This document shows positions 1 through 9,003 of a stretch of DNA of 61,535 bases, piece by piece; position 1 is the stretch's first letter; each line of letters starts with the position of its first letter. The position numbers and the translations under genes were made by a program. Origin of the DNA: an uncultured Porphyromonadaceae bacterium (GTDB lineage Bacteria > Bacteroidota > Bacteroidia > Bacteroidales > Muribaculaceae). The notes under the pieces were generated by a model. That model was not told where the DNA came from and did not search any database. It saw only the letters and a list, made by a program, of their open reading frames with translations. The stretch is taken from NCBI GenBank assembly GCA_947178165.1, contig CAMWXH010000006.1, forward strand, positions 1 through 61,535, in the 5' to 3' direction.

Positions 1-173
1 CGAAAGCCGGAACCCCTTTTCATAAAATAAGCAAATGTTTTATTATTTTATGGAAATGTATTTCAATTAATTTTAAGGAAGCTAACCTTGCTTGCCTCAG
101 GGACATCCTTGTCCAATTTAGGAGCAGCCCCTTTCGCCGCTAAGCAAGTATCCTTATTATACCTAAGCGTGCT
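1..173. other. Left edge, no supported gene
   Basis: AT-rich sequence downstream of the TPR gene. On the minus strand an ATG at about position 23 opens a frame (MKRGSGF) that runs off the left edge, too short to judge. A 13-bp direct repeat (CCTAAGCGTGCTT) is at 162-174 and 181-193. Confidence 0.5.
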
Positions 174-848
174 TTATTTACCTAAGCGTGCTTTCTCGCG
201 CTCAATATAAGCGTCGATAGATGCGTTGCCAAGCTGGAAGGAAGGATAGTCATTCTTGATCTGCTCATAGCATTCCAACGCATTGGCGTATTTCTTCTGC
301 TCGTCATAGACGTTGGCACATTTAAGGAGTGCGCGGGGAACAATCTGATCATTCTTGTCACCTTTCTTAACAGCATCCTTAAATTCATTAATAGCCTTGT
401 CATACTGCTTAAGGTTAACATAACAGTCACCCTTAAGGATAATTGCATTGGCCTTCAAGACCTTCTCATCTATGTTAGCCTTGTCAAGGCACTCCAGAGC
501 CTCTTTATATTTGCCCTGATCATAAAAATCTTCAGCGGCTTCAAGAGCGGCAAGATGGCCGGCCGGCGTGTGAGGATATTTCTCTGCCACCTTCTTATAT
601 TCGGCAGCCGCAATCGAATCATTGCCAACAGCCGTAATCTCAACCTGATTATAAGCCTCGGCCGCCCCCTTCAAGTGAGGGTTGCGGTATATGAAAAAAT
701 AACTGAGGACAAATCCTGCCGCAACCACGATTGCACCAAGGACCCAATAGATAATCTTCTTGTTGTTGGCGATTTTCTCGCTGGCAGAGCTAAGATTGCT
801 GTTTAGCTTGTCAATTGCGTTCTGCTCGTTTTCGTTATTAGATGCCAT
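174..848 (-). CDS. TPR-repeat membrane protein
   Basis: A 224-residue protein with a polar N-terminus, one membrane segment at about residues 32-53 (IIYWVLGAIVVAAGFVLSYF) and a C-terminal part made of tetratricopeptide-like helical repeats (for example PHTPAGHLAALEAAEDFYDQ and KQYDKAINEFKDAVKKGD). The topology suggests an inner-membrane anchor with the TPR region in the periplasm, the usual arrangement of YfgM-like scaffold proteins; that is inference. The start at 848 is the only good ATG before the membrane segment, and a near-consensus promoter lies just upstream on the minus strand. A 13-bp direct repeat (162-174 and 181-193) sits at the very 3' end, so the stop codon falls between the two copies; downstream the frame stays open for about 35 codons. 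Partner and substrate are not known. Confidence 0.8.
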   Translation of the reverse strand: MASNNENEQNAIDKLNSNLSSASEKIANNKKIIYWVLGAIVVAAGFVLSYFFIYRNPHLKGAAEAYNQVEITAVGNDSIAAAEYKKVAEKYPHTPAGHLAALEAAEDFYDQGKYKEALECLDKANIDEKVLKANAIILKGDCYVNLKQYDKAINEFKDAVKKGDKNDQIVPRALLKCANVYDEQKKYANALECYEQIKNDYPSFQLGNASIDAYIEREKARLGK

Positions 849-913
849 ACTGTTATTAGTATTCTTGTCTGAGCGGTGAAAACCGCTATTAAAATGTTGC
901 TTTAATTAACACG

Positions 914-944
914 CAAAATTAATAATTATTTTTGATTCAGCAAA
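914..944 (-). promoter_or_regulatory. Bacteroidota promoter of the TPR gene
   Basis: On the minus strand a TAATTTTG element (plus-strand 914-921) is preceded by TTTG (941-944) with 19 bp between them. This matches the Bacteroidota housekeeping consensus TTTG-N19/20-TAnnTTTG. Confidence 0.65.
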
Positions 945-963
945 ATGTTATAAAAAAAAGACT

Positions 964-971
964 TAATTTTG
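964..971 (+). promoter_or_regulatory. luxS promoter -7 element
   Basis: TAATTTTG matches TAnnTTTG and lies 37 bp before the luxS ATG. No TTTG is found at the ideal distance upstream (nearest at 931-934, 29 bp away), so only the -7 element is supported. Confidence 0.5.
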
Positions 972-1007
972 CAGTGTAAACCCTATTTTCACTGCAAACT
1001 ACAATCA

Positions 1008-1490
1008 ATGGAAAAGATAGCAAGCTTTACAATAGACCATCTCCGGCTCCTGCGCGGCGTATATGTATCCAGAATTGACAACACTCCTTCTGGAGATTCA
1101 ATCACCACCTTCGACATCCGCCTTACGGAACCAAACCGAGAGCCGGCCATCTCCCCCGAAGCGCTGCATGCCATGGAGCATCTTGCCGCCACACTCCTGC
1201 GTAACAATGAGGAATGGAAAGAGCGCGTGGTTTATTGGGGACCCATGGGATGCTGCACCGGCAATTACCTTCTCTTGCAAGGAAAGCCTTCGCCCAATGA
1301 AATAATTCCCCTGCTTAAAGACACCTTCAGGTTCATAGCAGATTTCGAAGGGGAGGTGCCGGGAGCAACTCCGAAAGACTGCGGCAACTACTCCTTCATG
1401 GATCTTGCGGAGGCAAAACGCCAGGCACGACGCTTCTTAAATGAGGTGTTAGAGGAGATTAAGCTTGAAAATATGACTTATCCGCAATAA
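1008..1490 (+). CDS. luxS: S-ribosylhomocysteine lyase LuxS
   Basis: A 160-residue cytoplasmic enzyme of the activated methyl cycle that splits S-ribosylhomocysteine into homocysteine and DPD, the precursor of AI-2. The metal-binding HxxEH motif is at residues 54-58 (HAMEH), the catalytic cysteine at C82 in GPMGCCTG, and the third metal ligand at C125 in KDCGNY. The conserved substrate-binding region TTFDIRLTEPN is present. Length is normal for the family. The start at 1008 (MEKIASF) was chosen over the longer frame from 969 because the family begins there. The residue after the catalytic cysteine is Cys, where many family members have Arg (GCRTG). No pfs gene is adjacent. Confidence 0.95.
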   Translation: MEKIASFTIDHLRLLRGVYVSRIDNTPSGDSITTFDIRLTEPNREPAISPEALHAMEHLAATLLRNNEEWKERVVYWGPMGCCTGNYLLLQGKPSPNEIIPLLKDTFRFIADFEGEVPGATPKDCGNYSFMDLAEAKRQARRFLNEVLEEIKLENMTYPQ

Positions 1491-1505
1491 TTTACACGTC
1501 AATAC

Positions 1506-1536
1506 TTGCAAAGTTAAAAAAAAGAGTGTAACTTTG
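1506..1536 (+). promoter_or_regulatory. Promoter of tRNA-Leu(TAA)
   Basis: TTG (1506-1508), a 20-bp gap and TAACTTTG (1529-1536) fit the Bacteroidota consensus and lie about 40 bp before the tRNA. Confidence 0.6.
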
Positions 1537-1576
1537 CATACGATTCCGGTCGGCAAAGCCGGCAGTGGAATGTGTT

Positions 1577-1664
1577 GCAGAAATGGTGGAATGGTAGACA
1601 CGAGGGACTTAAAATCCCTTGGCCTTTATCGGCTGTGTGGGTTCGAGTCCCACTTTCTGTACCA
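1577..1664 (+). tRNA. tRNA-Leu (anticodon TAA)
   Basis: Long variable arm typical of class II tRNA-Leu, seven-pair acceptor stem (GCAGAAA with TTTCTGT), T-loop GTTCGAGTCCC, and anticodon loop ACTTAAAAT giving TAA. The CCA end is encoded at 1662-1664. A strong terminator hairpin follows within 10 bp. Confidence 0.95.
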
Positions 1665-1670
1665 CGGTTG

Positions 1671-1701
1671 CCGGCACCTCCCTCCAGAGGTGCCGGTTTT
1701 T
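1671..1701 (+). terminator. Intrinsic terminator of tRNA-Leu
   Basis: Perfect 10-bp stem CCGGCACCTC / GAGGTGCCGG (1671-1680 and 1687-1696) with a 6-nt loop and a following T-rich stretch. It separates the tRNA from rpoN. Confidence 0.85.
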
Positions 1702-1753
1702 ATATGCGGTAATTCTTAAACCTCCATAACTAAAAACTATAGCTACCTCCCCC

Positions 1754-3130
1754 ATGTCGCAGAATCTTCATCTCGAGCAGACCCAGAGGCTTTCGCTCTC
1801 TCCACAGCAGATCCGGTTCGTGAAACTGCTGGAGATGAACGCGCCCGAACTGGAAGAGGCTGTGAAGAAGGAACTGGAAGAGAATGTAGCCCTTGAGGAG
1901 AGTGAACCCTCCGACGAGCCCAGCGTGCAATTGCCGCTCTATTATGGCTCCCGGCACAACTCCGGCGACGACGACCAACCCGCCTTCACCCCTGCCGACA
2001 CTGAAGAATCCCTCTACGACAACCTTTTGTCACAACTGTCTGAGCGCAAGCTTCCTGCCAATGTGGAGGCGGGAGCAAGATATATAATAGGCAACCTCGA
2101 TTCAAACGGTTACCTCGACCGATCATTGAGGTCGATGACCGACGACATGGCCTTCAACGAGGGCATCGAGCTCTCCGACGATGAAGCAAGCCAGGCACTT
2201 GAAGCCGTCAGGAGCCTTGATCCGCCCGGCATAGGGGCTTTCAACCTGCGCGACACACTCATGATGCAATTGGAGGCGCTGCCCGAATCGCCCAACCGCG
2301 ACAACGCCCTGAAAATAATTCGCGATGGATATGAAGCCTTCACAATGAAGCATAAGCATCGTCTGGTGTCGGGATTACATCTCACAATAAAGGAGGTTGA
2401 TGACGCTCTCGAGCTTATACGCACGCTCAATCCACGCCCTGGAGCGGCGTTAGGGTCGAGCCGCAGCGACATGGCATCTCTTGTTGTGCCCGATTTCATT
2501 GTCAGCAATGAGGATGGCGAAATAACAGTCTCTTTGAACAGCCGGATCCCTGAGCTCAGAATCGACCAGAGTTTCGAACAGGCAGTCGATAATATGGAAC
2601 GCTCGGCTAAAGGGAGGATAAAGAAAGGATCCGAATCTGAATATATTATAAGGAATTATAACGATGCCCGGGAGTTCATAGCCATACTATCCCAACGTCA
2701 GCGCACGATGATGGATGTCATGACAGCTATCGTGAAAATCCAGAAAGATTATTTCCTCACACAAGATGTCTATTCCCTGCGGCCGATGATGATAAAGAAT
2801 GTTGCGGAACTTACCGGGCTCGACTTCTCTGTCATCTCACGTGCCACCAACGGCAAATACGTGGCCACCCCGTGGGGGATTTTCCCTTTGCGTTTCTTTT
2901 TCAGCGACTCCGTGGGTGAAAACACCGATGGCACGGAAGCACTCACGAATCGCAAAATCGAGGAAGAAATCAAGGGTCTTGTGGAAAGCGAGGATAAGCG
3001 ACACCCCTTGAGCGACCAGCATATAATGGAGGAGATGGCCTCCCGAGGGTTCGACATTTCACGCCGAACTGTGGCAAAATACCGCGACAGGCTGAAGATT
3101 CCGGTGGCACGTCTCAGGAAAGAGATGTGA
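1754..3130 (+). CDS. rpoN: RNA polymerase sigma-54 factor
   Basis: A 458-residue sigma factor that directs core RNA polymerase to -24/-12 promoters and needs an AAA+ activator. The N-terminal glutamine/leucine-rich activator-contact region is at residues 6-27 (LEQTQRLSLSPQQIRFVKLL), followed by the acidic region II; the core-binding and DNA-binding domains fill the rest. The RpoN box, which reads the -24 element, is at about residues 436-446 (SRRTVAKYRDR, canonical ARRTVAKYR). Length is normal for Bacteroidota. No clear promoter of its own was seen in the 50 bp between the tRNA terminator and the ATG. No activator gene is in the window. Confidence 0.96.
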   Translation: MSQNLHLEQTQRLSLSPQQIRFVKLLEMNAPELEEAVKKELEENVALEESEPSDEPSVQLPLYYGSRHNSGDDDQPAFTPADTEESLYDNLLSQLSERKLPANVEAGARYIIGNLDSNGYLDRSLRSMTDDMAFNEGIELSDDEASQALEAVRSLDPPGIGAFNLRDTLMMQLEALPESPNRDNALKIIRDGYEAFTMKHKHRLVSGLHLTIKEVDDALELIRTLNPRPGAALGSSRSDMASLVVPDFIVSNEDGEITVSLNSRIPELRIDQSFEQAVDNMERSAKGRIKKGSESEYIIRNYNDAREFIAILSQRQRTMMDVMTAIVKIQKDYFLTQDVYSLRPMMIKNVAELTGLDFSVISRATNGKYVATPWGIFPLRFFFSDSVGENTDGTEALTNRKIEEEIKGLVESEDKRHPLSDQHIMEEMASRGFDISRRTVAKYRDRLKIPVARLRKEM

Positions 3131-3217
3131 CAAAGCATCCATTACCTTTGGCCCCCTTCTGTTTATGAATTTGAAGCAAGAACGGCCGCAAATGATCCTA
3201 TAATCAAAATTTTTTAT

Positions 3218-3225
3218 TAACTTTG
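3218..3225 (+). promoter_or_regulatory. his operon promoter -7 element
   Basis: TAACTTTG (TAnnTTTG) about 80 bp upstream of hisG. No histidine-rich leader peptide or obvious attenuator was found in the 5' leader. Confidence 0.5.
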
Positions 3226-3306
3226 TCAGCAAAATCGAATATTTATCTGCAAATTTATATAAGAATTGCAGTAAAGGTCAAAATTATCCACTATTAAACC
3301 CTGTTT

Positions 3307-4158
3307 ATGCTGACAATTGCTATCCAGAATAAAGGGAGGCTCAACGAAGATACCGTCGAGCTGATGCGCGATGCAGGTATCTCTGCTTCGGCCAGCCACC
3401 GCAAGTTACTTTCCGATGCAAAAGGATTCCCTCTTCATGTACTTTATCTCCGCGACGACGATATACCCCAGGCTGTGGCCATGGGTGTGGCCGATATCGG
3501 CATAGTCGGCCTTAACGAAGTTCTTGAAAAAGAGCAAGACGTGGATGTGCGCATGAAACTCGGTTTCGGAACCTGCAGATTGTCGCTGGCCGTGCCAAAG
3601 GGTGCCGACTATCCGGGAGTAAAATGGTTTGAAGGGAAACGGGTTGCCACCTCCTATCCTGTAATCTTGCGTAATTTCTTTGCAGAGAACAACATACAGG
3701 CTTTTGTTCACGAAATCGCAGGGTCGGTGGAAGTGGCTCCGGCCGTAGGGATGGCTGATGCCATTTTCGATATCGTGTCATCAGGAGGAACCCTTATACA
3801 AAACGGCCTCAAAGAGGAGGAAACCGTGATCCGTTCCGAAGCTGTGCTGATTGCCAACCCTGATATAGATGAAGAGAAGGAGAAGGAACTGTCCAAGCTT
3901 ATGTTCCGTTTCCAATCAATCATCGAAAGCCGCGGAATGAAATATGTCCTATTCAATCTCCCCAAAAATATGACTGAGGAAGCCGTGAGGATACTGCCAG
4001 GCATGAAGAGCCCAACTATACTTCCCCTTGCCGATCCGGATTGGGTGTCGCTGCATGTGGTGATTCATGAAGAAAGCCTCTGGGAGAAGATAGAACAGTT
4101 GAAAAACATAGGGGCGGCCGACATACTGGTGCTTGCCCTTGAAAACGTGATAAAATGA
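3307..4158 (+). CDS. hisG: ATP phosphoribosyltransferase, long form
   Basis: First enzyme of histidine synthesis: joins ATP and PRPP to phosphoribosyl-ATP and is the usual point of feedback inhibition by histidine. At 283 residues it is the long (HisG-L) form, with the C-terminal ACT-like regulatory domain (about residues 205-283), so no HisZ partner is required. Conserved features are the N-terminal IAIQNKGRLNEDT and the PRPP-binding stretch around GMADAIFDIVSSGGT (about residues 148-162). It heads the operon, and its stop codon overlaps the hisD start (ATGA). Confidence 0.96.
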   Translation: MLTIAIQNKGRLNEDTVELMRDAGISASASHRKLLSDAKGFPLHVLYLRDDDIPQAVAMGVADIGIVGLNEVLEKEQDVDVRMKLGFGTCRLSLAVPKGADYPGVKWFEGKRVATSYPVILRNFFAENNIQAFVHEIAGSVEVAPAVGMADAIFDIVSSGGTLIQNGLKEEETVIRSEAVLIANPDIDEEKEKELSKLMFRFQSIIESRGMKYVLFNLPKNMTEEAVRILPGMKSPTILPLADPDWVSLHVVIHEESLWEKIEQLKNIGAADILVLALENVIK

Positions 4159-5438
4159 AGATAATCGATTGCCCGTCGCAAAAGGAATGGAAAGCCCTTT
4201 GCGAAAGAAACATACCCGATGATTTGGAAATAGAAAAATCGGTTAAGGATATAATAGCAAACGTAAAGGCCTATGGCGATTCCGCTATACGCCATTATGC
4301 CAAGACTTTCGACGGCTTCACCGGCGAATCCTTCGAACTCTCTCCCGAAGCGATTGATGAGGGAGCCGACAAGGTATCGGCAGACGTGGCAGATGCTATC
4401 ATGAAGGCGGCCGAAAATATCTCAGCCTTTCATAAAGCACAGATTCCGGGAAAAGTTGAAGTGGAGACAACACCGGGAGTGAAATGTGTTCAGAAAGCTG
4501 TTGCAATTCGGCGTGTAGGGCTATATATCCCCGGTGGCCGTGCTCCGCTTTTCTCCACTGTGCTGATGCTTGCCATCCCGGCTAAGATAGCAGGATGCGA
4601 GGAGATTGTGCTTTGCACCCCGGAAACCGGGAGCCATGGCATAGCTCCTGAAATTCTCTTCACCGCCCGTTTCTGCGGAATAAGCAAGATTTACCGCATC
4701 GGAGGAGCGCAAGCCATTGCCGGAATGGGGTTAGGCACCAAAAGCATTCCCAAGGTTGACAAGATTTTCGGACCCGGCAACAGGTTCGTGACAAAGGCCA
4801 AGCAGGAGATCAGCAAATACACTGCCATTGATATGCCGGCTGGTCCAAGCGAAGTCATGGTATTGGCCGATGAAACCTCCAACCCCACTTTCGTTGCGGC
4901 CGACATGCTCTCTCAGGCTGAGCATGGGCCCGACAGTCAGGCTATAGCCGTATGCACCTCCTCTGAAATCGCAGAAAAGATTAAGAGCGAGGTGGAACGA
5001 CTGGCTGAGCTTTTGCCTCGGCGAGAGTCGATCGAGGGTTCTTTATCCAATAGCCGTATAATAATTCTTGAAAGCCGGGCAGAGATAACCGCCTTTGCCA
5101 ATGAATATGCCCCTGAGCACCTGATAATATCAATGCAGGCCCCTTGGGAGATAGCCGACCGGATCTATGCGGCCGGAAGCGTGTTTATAGGCAACTACTC
5201 TCCGGAAAGTGCCGGCGACTACGCTTCAGGAACCAACCACACTTTGCCAACCTCCGGCTGGGCGCATTCATTCAGTGGCGTGAACATCGACAGCTTCATG
5301 CATAAGATAACATATCAGGAACTCTCCCCCGAAGGTTTAAGGCTTCTTGAGCCTGTAATAACTTCCATGGCGAAAGCTGAGGGACTTGATGCCCATGCTC
5401 TTGCAGTGGATGTGAGAGTCAAACGTGATAATGTCTGA
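4155..5438 (+). CDS. hisD: Histidinol dehydrogenase
   Basis: A 427-residue zinc enzyme that oxidises L-histidinol to L-histidine in two NAD-dependent steps. Visible signature parts are the glycine-rich YIPGGRAPLFSTVLM, the zinc-ligand and catalytic stretches SQAEHGPDS and APEHL, and the GDYASGTNHTLPT motif near residue 365. Length is normal. The ATG overlaps the hisG stop by 4 bp, indicating translational coupling. Confidence 0.96.
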   Translation: MKIIDCPSQKEWKALCERNIPDDLEIEKSVKDIIANVKAYGDSAIRHYAKTFDGFTGESFELSPEAIDEGADKVSADVADAIMKAAENISAFHKAQIPGKVEVETTPGVKCVQKAVAIRRVGLYIPGGRAPLFSTVLMLAIPAKIAGCEEIVLCTPETGSHGIAPEILFTARFCGISKIYRIGGAQAIAGMGLGTKSIPKVDKIFGPGNRFVTKAKQEISKYTAIDMPAGPSEVMVLADETSNPTFVAADMLSQAEHGPDSQAIAVCTSSEIAEKIKSEVERLAELLPRRESIEGSLSNSRIIILESRAEITAFANEYAPEHLIISMQAPWEIADRIYAAGSVFIGNYSPESAGDYASGTNHTLPTSGWAHSFSGVNIDSFMHKITYQELSPEGLRLLEPVITSMAKAEGLDAHALAVDVRVKRDNV

Positions 5439-5505
5439 CTAAGAGAATTTGCAGATTTCACTAATATTTGCAGATCTTAATAAAAGGCGTGACAAGGTTA
5501 TAAGA

Positions 5506-6534
5506 ATGAAAAGATTCATAAGAAAAAATATACTCGATCTGGAACCCTACTCCACGGCCCGCGATGATTTCCAAGGCACCGGGATTTCAGTGTGGCTCGA
5601 TGCAAACGAATCTCCATATAACAATGGAGCCAACCGTTATCCCGACCCGCACCAGAAGGAACTGAAGCAACGTGTGTCGGATTTGATGGGGATTGCCCCG
5701 GACTCAATTTTTATCGGAGGGGCAGGCAGCGACGAAGCGATCGACGTAGCATTTCGCATATTCTGCGAACCGGGTGCAGACAACGCTGTTGCAATTGCGC
5801 CGAGCTATGGAGTGTATAAGGTGGCCGCGGCAATAAATAACGTGGAATTGCGAGAAGTGTTGCTCAACAATGACTTCTCCCTCCCTGTCAACCGTATCCT
5901 TGAAGCAACAGATTCGCATACAAAGATTATATGGATATGCTCTCCCAATAATCCGACCGGCAATGCCTTTCCCAAAGAGGATATAAGGGAGCTGGCAAAC
6001 AGATTCAACGGGATAGTGGTTGTGGATGAGGCATACGCTGACTTTTCTGAAATGGGGTCAATGCTCGCAGAGTTAAAGGATATGCCAAACCTCATTGTGC
6101 TCCGCACCTTCTCCAAAGCTTGGGGAATGGCGGGATTGCGAGCCGGAATGGCCTTTGCATCCCCTGAGATTATTGGATATTTCGACCGTGTGAAATATCC
6201 CTATAATATGAGTTCGCTCGTGCAGGAGGAATTAATGCGAAGAATTGACCAGCGCACCGGCAATCAGATCGGGGAGATAATAAGTGAACGCAAAAAGATG
6301 GAGGAATCCCTTAAAGAAGCTTCCTGCGTCAAGAATATTTATCCCTCGGATGCTAACTTTCTTCTGGTGAAGGTGACTGACGCAGATGCCATTTATGATT
6401 ATCTGGTCCAGAACGGCATAATTGTGCGCAATCGTTCACGCATGCCTTTATGCGACAACACATTGCGCATCACCATAGGCACTCCTGAAGAGAACGACCG
6501 AACCATCTCCCTGCTCCAGAAATACAAAAACTGA
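5506..6534 (+). CDS. hisC: Histidinol-phosphate aminotransferase
   Basis: PLP-dependent class I/II aminotransferase (342 residues) converting imidazole-acetol phosphate to histidinol phosphate. The PLP-binding lysine is in TFSKAWGMAGLRAG; ICSPNNPTGN and VVDEAYADF are the other cofactor-pocket motifs. The start at 5506 (MKRFIRKNILDLEPY) is preferred over the in-frame start at 5449 because homologues begin there; the upstream 57 bp carries two copies of TTTGCAGAT and no useful coding signal. It lies between hisD and hisB, with 6 bp to hisB. Confidence 0.94.
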   Translation: MKRFIRKNILDLEPYSTARDDFQGTGISVWLDANESPYNNGANRYPDPHQKELKQRVSDLMGIAPDSIFIGGAGSDEAIDVAFRIFCEPGADNAVAIAPSYGVYKVAAAINNVELREVLLNNDFSLPVNRILEATDSHTKIIWICSPNNPTGNAFPKEDIRELANRFNGIVVVDEAYADFSEMGSMLAELKDMPNLIVLRTFSKAWGMAGLRAGMAFASPEIIGYFDRVKYPYNMSSLVQEELMRRIDQRTGNQIGEIISERKKMEESLKEASCVKNIYPSDANFLLVKVTDADAIYDYLVQNGIIVRNRSRMPLCDNTLRITIGTPEENDRTISLLQKYKN

Positions 6535-6540
6535 TTATCA

Positions 6541-7662
6541 ATGAAAAAAGCAATATTCATAGATCGCGACGGGACAATCATACGTGAGCCTGAAGATGAG
6601 CAGATAGATTCGCTTGAGAAATTAGAATTCATGCCGGGTGCAATCTCCGCCCTACGCTCCCTTATGAACCGGGGATATGAGTTAGTGATGGTCTCAAACC
6701 AGGATGGCCTCGGAACAGACTCTTTCCCGGAAGAGACATTCCATCCTGCCCATAACAGGATGCTCGACACCTTACGCGGAGAGGGAGTGACATTTGATGC
6801 AGAATTTATCGACCGCAGTTTCCCGGAAGAGAATCTCCCTACACGCAAGCCGGGCACCGCTATGCTTACCCGATATATGGACGGAAGCTACGACCTGCCC
6901 TCCTCTTTCGTGATAGGCGACCGACACACTGACCTCCAGCTTGCCAAGAATCTGGGAGCCCAAGGAATTTTGCTTATTCCGGAGGTCACAAAGATTGAGC
7001 AAATCATCGATGACAAGCCGGAGCCGGGCGCTTGCCTTGTCACCTCCGACTGGCATGAAATTGCAAAATTCATACTCTCCTCCGACCGCAAAGCAAGGAT
7101 TGAACGTAAAACTTCGGAGACTGAAATCACAGTTGACGTTGATCTGGAAGGCCACAGGGCTTCCCGCATTGACACTGGCTTGAAATTTTTCGATCACATG
7201 CTCAACCAGATTCCCCATCATTCAGGCATTTCATTGAACATCGCCTGCAAAGGAGACCTGGAAGTGGATGAACATCACACTATGGAGGATGTGGCCATTG
7301 CTTTAGGTGAGGCTCTCACCAAAGCCTTAGGCGACAAACGTGGAATAGAACGCTACGGCTTCGTGCTGCCTATGGATGAATCGCGAGCCATGGTCCTGAT
7401 CGATCTCGGGGGTAGGATCGATTTCCAGTGGGATGTGACTTTCACTCGTGAATATGTAGGCGACACACCGACTGAAATGTTTCCCCATTTCTTTCAGTCG
7501 CTGGCCTCTGCCTTGAAAGCCAACCTGCACATCAGCGCAAAAGGGAGCAATAACCATCATTTGATAGAGGGTGTTTTCAAGGCGTTTGCCCGTGCCCTGA
7601 AAATGGCAATCCGTCGAGATCCGTTCAGTTATGAAATTCCTACAAGCAAAGGGATATTATGA
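6541..7662 (+). CDS. hisB: Bifunctional HisB (phosphatase / dehydratase)
   Basis: A 373-residue fusion. The N-terminal HAD domain (about residues 1-165, with FIDRDGTI near the start) is histidinol-phosphatase; the C-terminal domain (about 180-373, with DEHHTMEDVAIALG and the second metal motif NNHHLIEGVFKAFARAL) is imidazoleglycerol-phosphate dehydratase. The two reactions are not consecutive: the dehydratase acts before HisC and the phosphatase after it. With both in one chain, the operon encodes every step from ATP/PRPP to histidine. The stop overlaps the hisH start (ATGA). Confidence 0.96.
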   Translation: MKKAIFIDRDGTIIREPEDEQIDSLEKLEFMPGAISALRSLMNRGYELVMVSNQDGLGTDSFPEETFHPAHNRMLDTLRGEGVTFDAEFIDRSFPEENLPTRKPGTAMLTRYMDGSYDLPSSFVIGDRHTDLQLAKNLGAQGILLIPEVTKIEQIIDDKPEPGACLVTSDWHEIAKFILSSDRKARIERKTSETEITVDVDLEGHRASRIDTGLKFFDHMLNQIPHHSGISLNIACKGDLEVDEHHTMEDVAIALGEALTKALGDKRGIERYGFVLPMDESRAMVLIDLGGRIDFQWDVTFTREYVGDTPTEMFPHFFQSLASALKANLHISAKGSNNHHLIEGVFKAFARALKMAIRRDPFSYEIPTSKGIL

Positions 7663-8243
7663 TAGCAGTGATAGATTATGACATGGGGAATATCCGTTCA
7701 CTCGGATATGCCCTGCAACGTTTGGGAGCCGACTGGAAACTGACTTCCGATGCAAGCGAGATACTCTCTGCAAGCCACGTAATACTCCCCGGAGTGGGCA
7801 ATGCGGCCGAAGCTATGAATAACCTGAAACGCCTGCATCTCCCAGAACTGATATGGAAGATAAGACGCCCGGTGCTCGGAATCTGCGTCGGCATGCAGGT
7901 GATGTGCCGACACTCCGAGGAGGGTGACGCAGAATGCATGGGCATTTTCGATGCAAAGGTGAAGAGATTTAAGGAAACAACGGGGGTTAAAGTACCCAAT
8001 ATGGGGTGGTCACCGCTGGCAAATATGGAGTCGAAGCTATTCAAAGGGATAAAAAGCGGAGAATATGCCTACTTCGTCCACAGCTACTATGCCCCGCTTT
8101 GCCCCGACACCATAGCCACCTCCCGGCATCCTGATCTCTTCTCAGCCTCCCTGAAATATGAGAACTTTTACGGCTGTCAGTTTCATCCTGAAAAAAGCGG
8201 TGAAGCCGGCGAGCGAATTTTAGATAATTTTCTGAAGTTCTGA
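7659..8243 (+). CDS. hisH: Imidazole glycerol-phosphate synthase, glutaminase subunit
   Basis: A 194-residue class I glutamine amidotransferase that feeds ammonia to HisF. The catalytic triad is visible: Cys76 in GICVGMQ, His176 and Glu178 in QFHPEKSG. Start overlaps the hisB stop by 4 bp. The partner gene hisF is encoded two genes downstream. Confidence 0.96.
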   Translation: MIAVIDYDMGNIRSLGYALQRLGADWKLTSDASEILSASHVILPGVGNAAEAMNNLKRLHLPELIWKIRRPVLGICVGMQVMCRHSEEGDAECMGIFDAKVKRFKETTGVKVPNMGWSPLANMESKLFKGIKSGEYAYFVHSYYAPLCPDTIATSRHPDLFSASLKYENFYGCQFHPEKSGEAGERILDNFLKF

Positions 8244-8258
8244 TAAAAGAGATTGACT

Positions 8259-8984
8259 ATGATAGAGATTATTCCGGCCATAGATATCATTAACGGTGAA
8301 TGCGTAAGGCTTTCGCAGGGTGATTATTCGCGCAAGACCACTTATCGCGCCACCCCTTTGGAGATGGCTCGGTTATATGCCGATGCGGGTGTGAAACGCC
8401 TGCATCTCGTTGATCTTGACGGTGCAAAGGCCGGTGAGCCACGCAATCTTCAAGTGCTCCGGCAAATATCTGAATCCAATCTTCTTCAGATAGAATGGGG
8501 AGGCGGCATAAAAGATCGCGCCGGACTGGAAGCCGTGCTTGAGGCCGGAGCCGATTACGCTATCATCGGTTCGTTAGCCGTAAAGAATCCTGAGGTTATG
8601 GAGAAATGGCTTCAGGAGTTCGGGGGCGAACGGATAATCTTGGGAGCCGATCTCCGCAATGGCAAAGTATCCGTAAACGGATGGCTTGAAGACTCCCCTC
8701 TTTCTGCCAACGAACTGATAGAACGCTTTATCCCGTTCGGCCTTAAAGAGGTTATATGCACCGACATATCGAAAGATGGCATGCTTCAAGGCCCCTCCAC
8801 CGGGTTATACTTAGATTTGATGGAGAGGTTTCCCCGGCTCACATTCACTGTTTCCGGAGGGATATCCTCAATGGAGGATATAAGGAGCCTGAATGATCTC
8901 GGCTTATCTCGCGTGATTGTCGGGAAGGCTATATATGAGCATCATATCTCTCTTGAGGAAATTGAAAATTTTATTAATGATTAA
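8259..8984 (+). CDS. hisA: ProFAR isomerase HisA
   Basis: A 241-residue TIM-barrel enzyme for the Amadori rearrangement of ProFAR to PRFAR. The two catalytic aspartates are in [14 protein letters not shown] (near the N-terminus) and LGADLRNGK (near residue 130), and the phosphate-binding SGGISS motif is present in the second half. The ATG at 8259, with a purine-rich stretch just before it, is preferred over a TTG 6 bp upstream. Confidence 0.95.
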   Translation: MIEIIPAIDIINGECVRLSQGDYSRKTTYRATPLEMARLYADAGVKRLHLVDLDGAKAGEPRNLQVLRQISESNLLQIEWGGGIKDRAGLEAVLEAGADYAIIGSLAVKNPEVMEKWLQEFGGERIILGADLRNGKVSVNGWLEDSPLSANELIERFIPFGLKEVICTDISKDGMLQGPSTGLYLDLMERFPRLTFTVSGGISSMEDIRSLNDLGLSRVIVGKAIYEHHISLEEIENFIND

Positions 8985-9003
8985 TTCTCCCCTAATAATA
9001 AAT

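Noticed and set aside
555..806. Plus-strand open frame opposite the TPR gene
   Set aside because: Antisense shadow of a well supported TPR protein, with no domain-like sequence.
3131..3306. Histidine attenuator or leader peptide before hisG
   Set aside because: No run of His codons and no alternative terminator stem was found in the leader.
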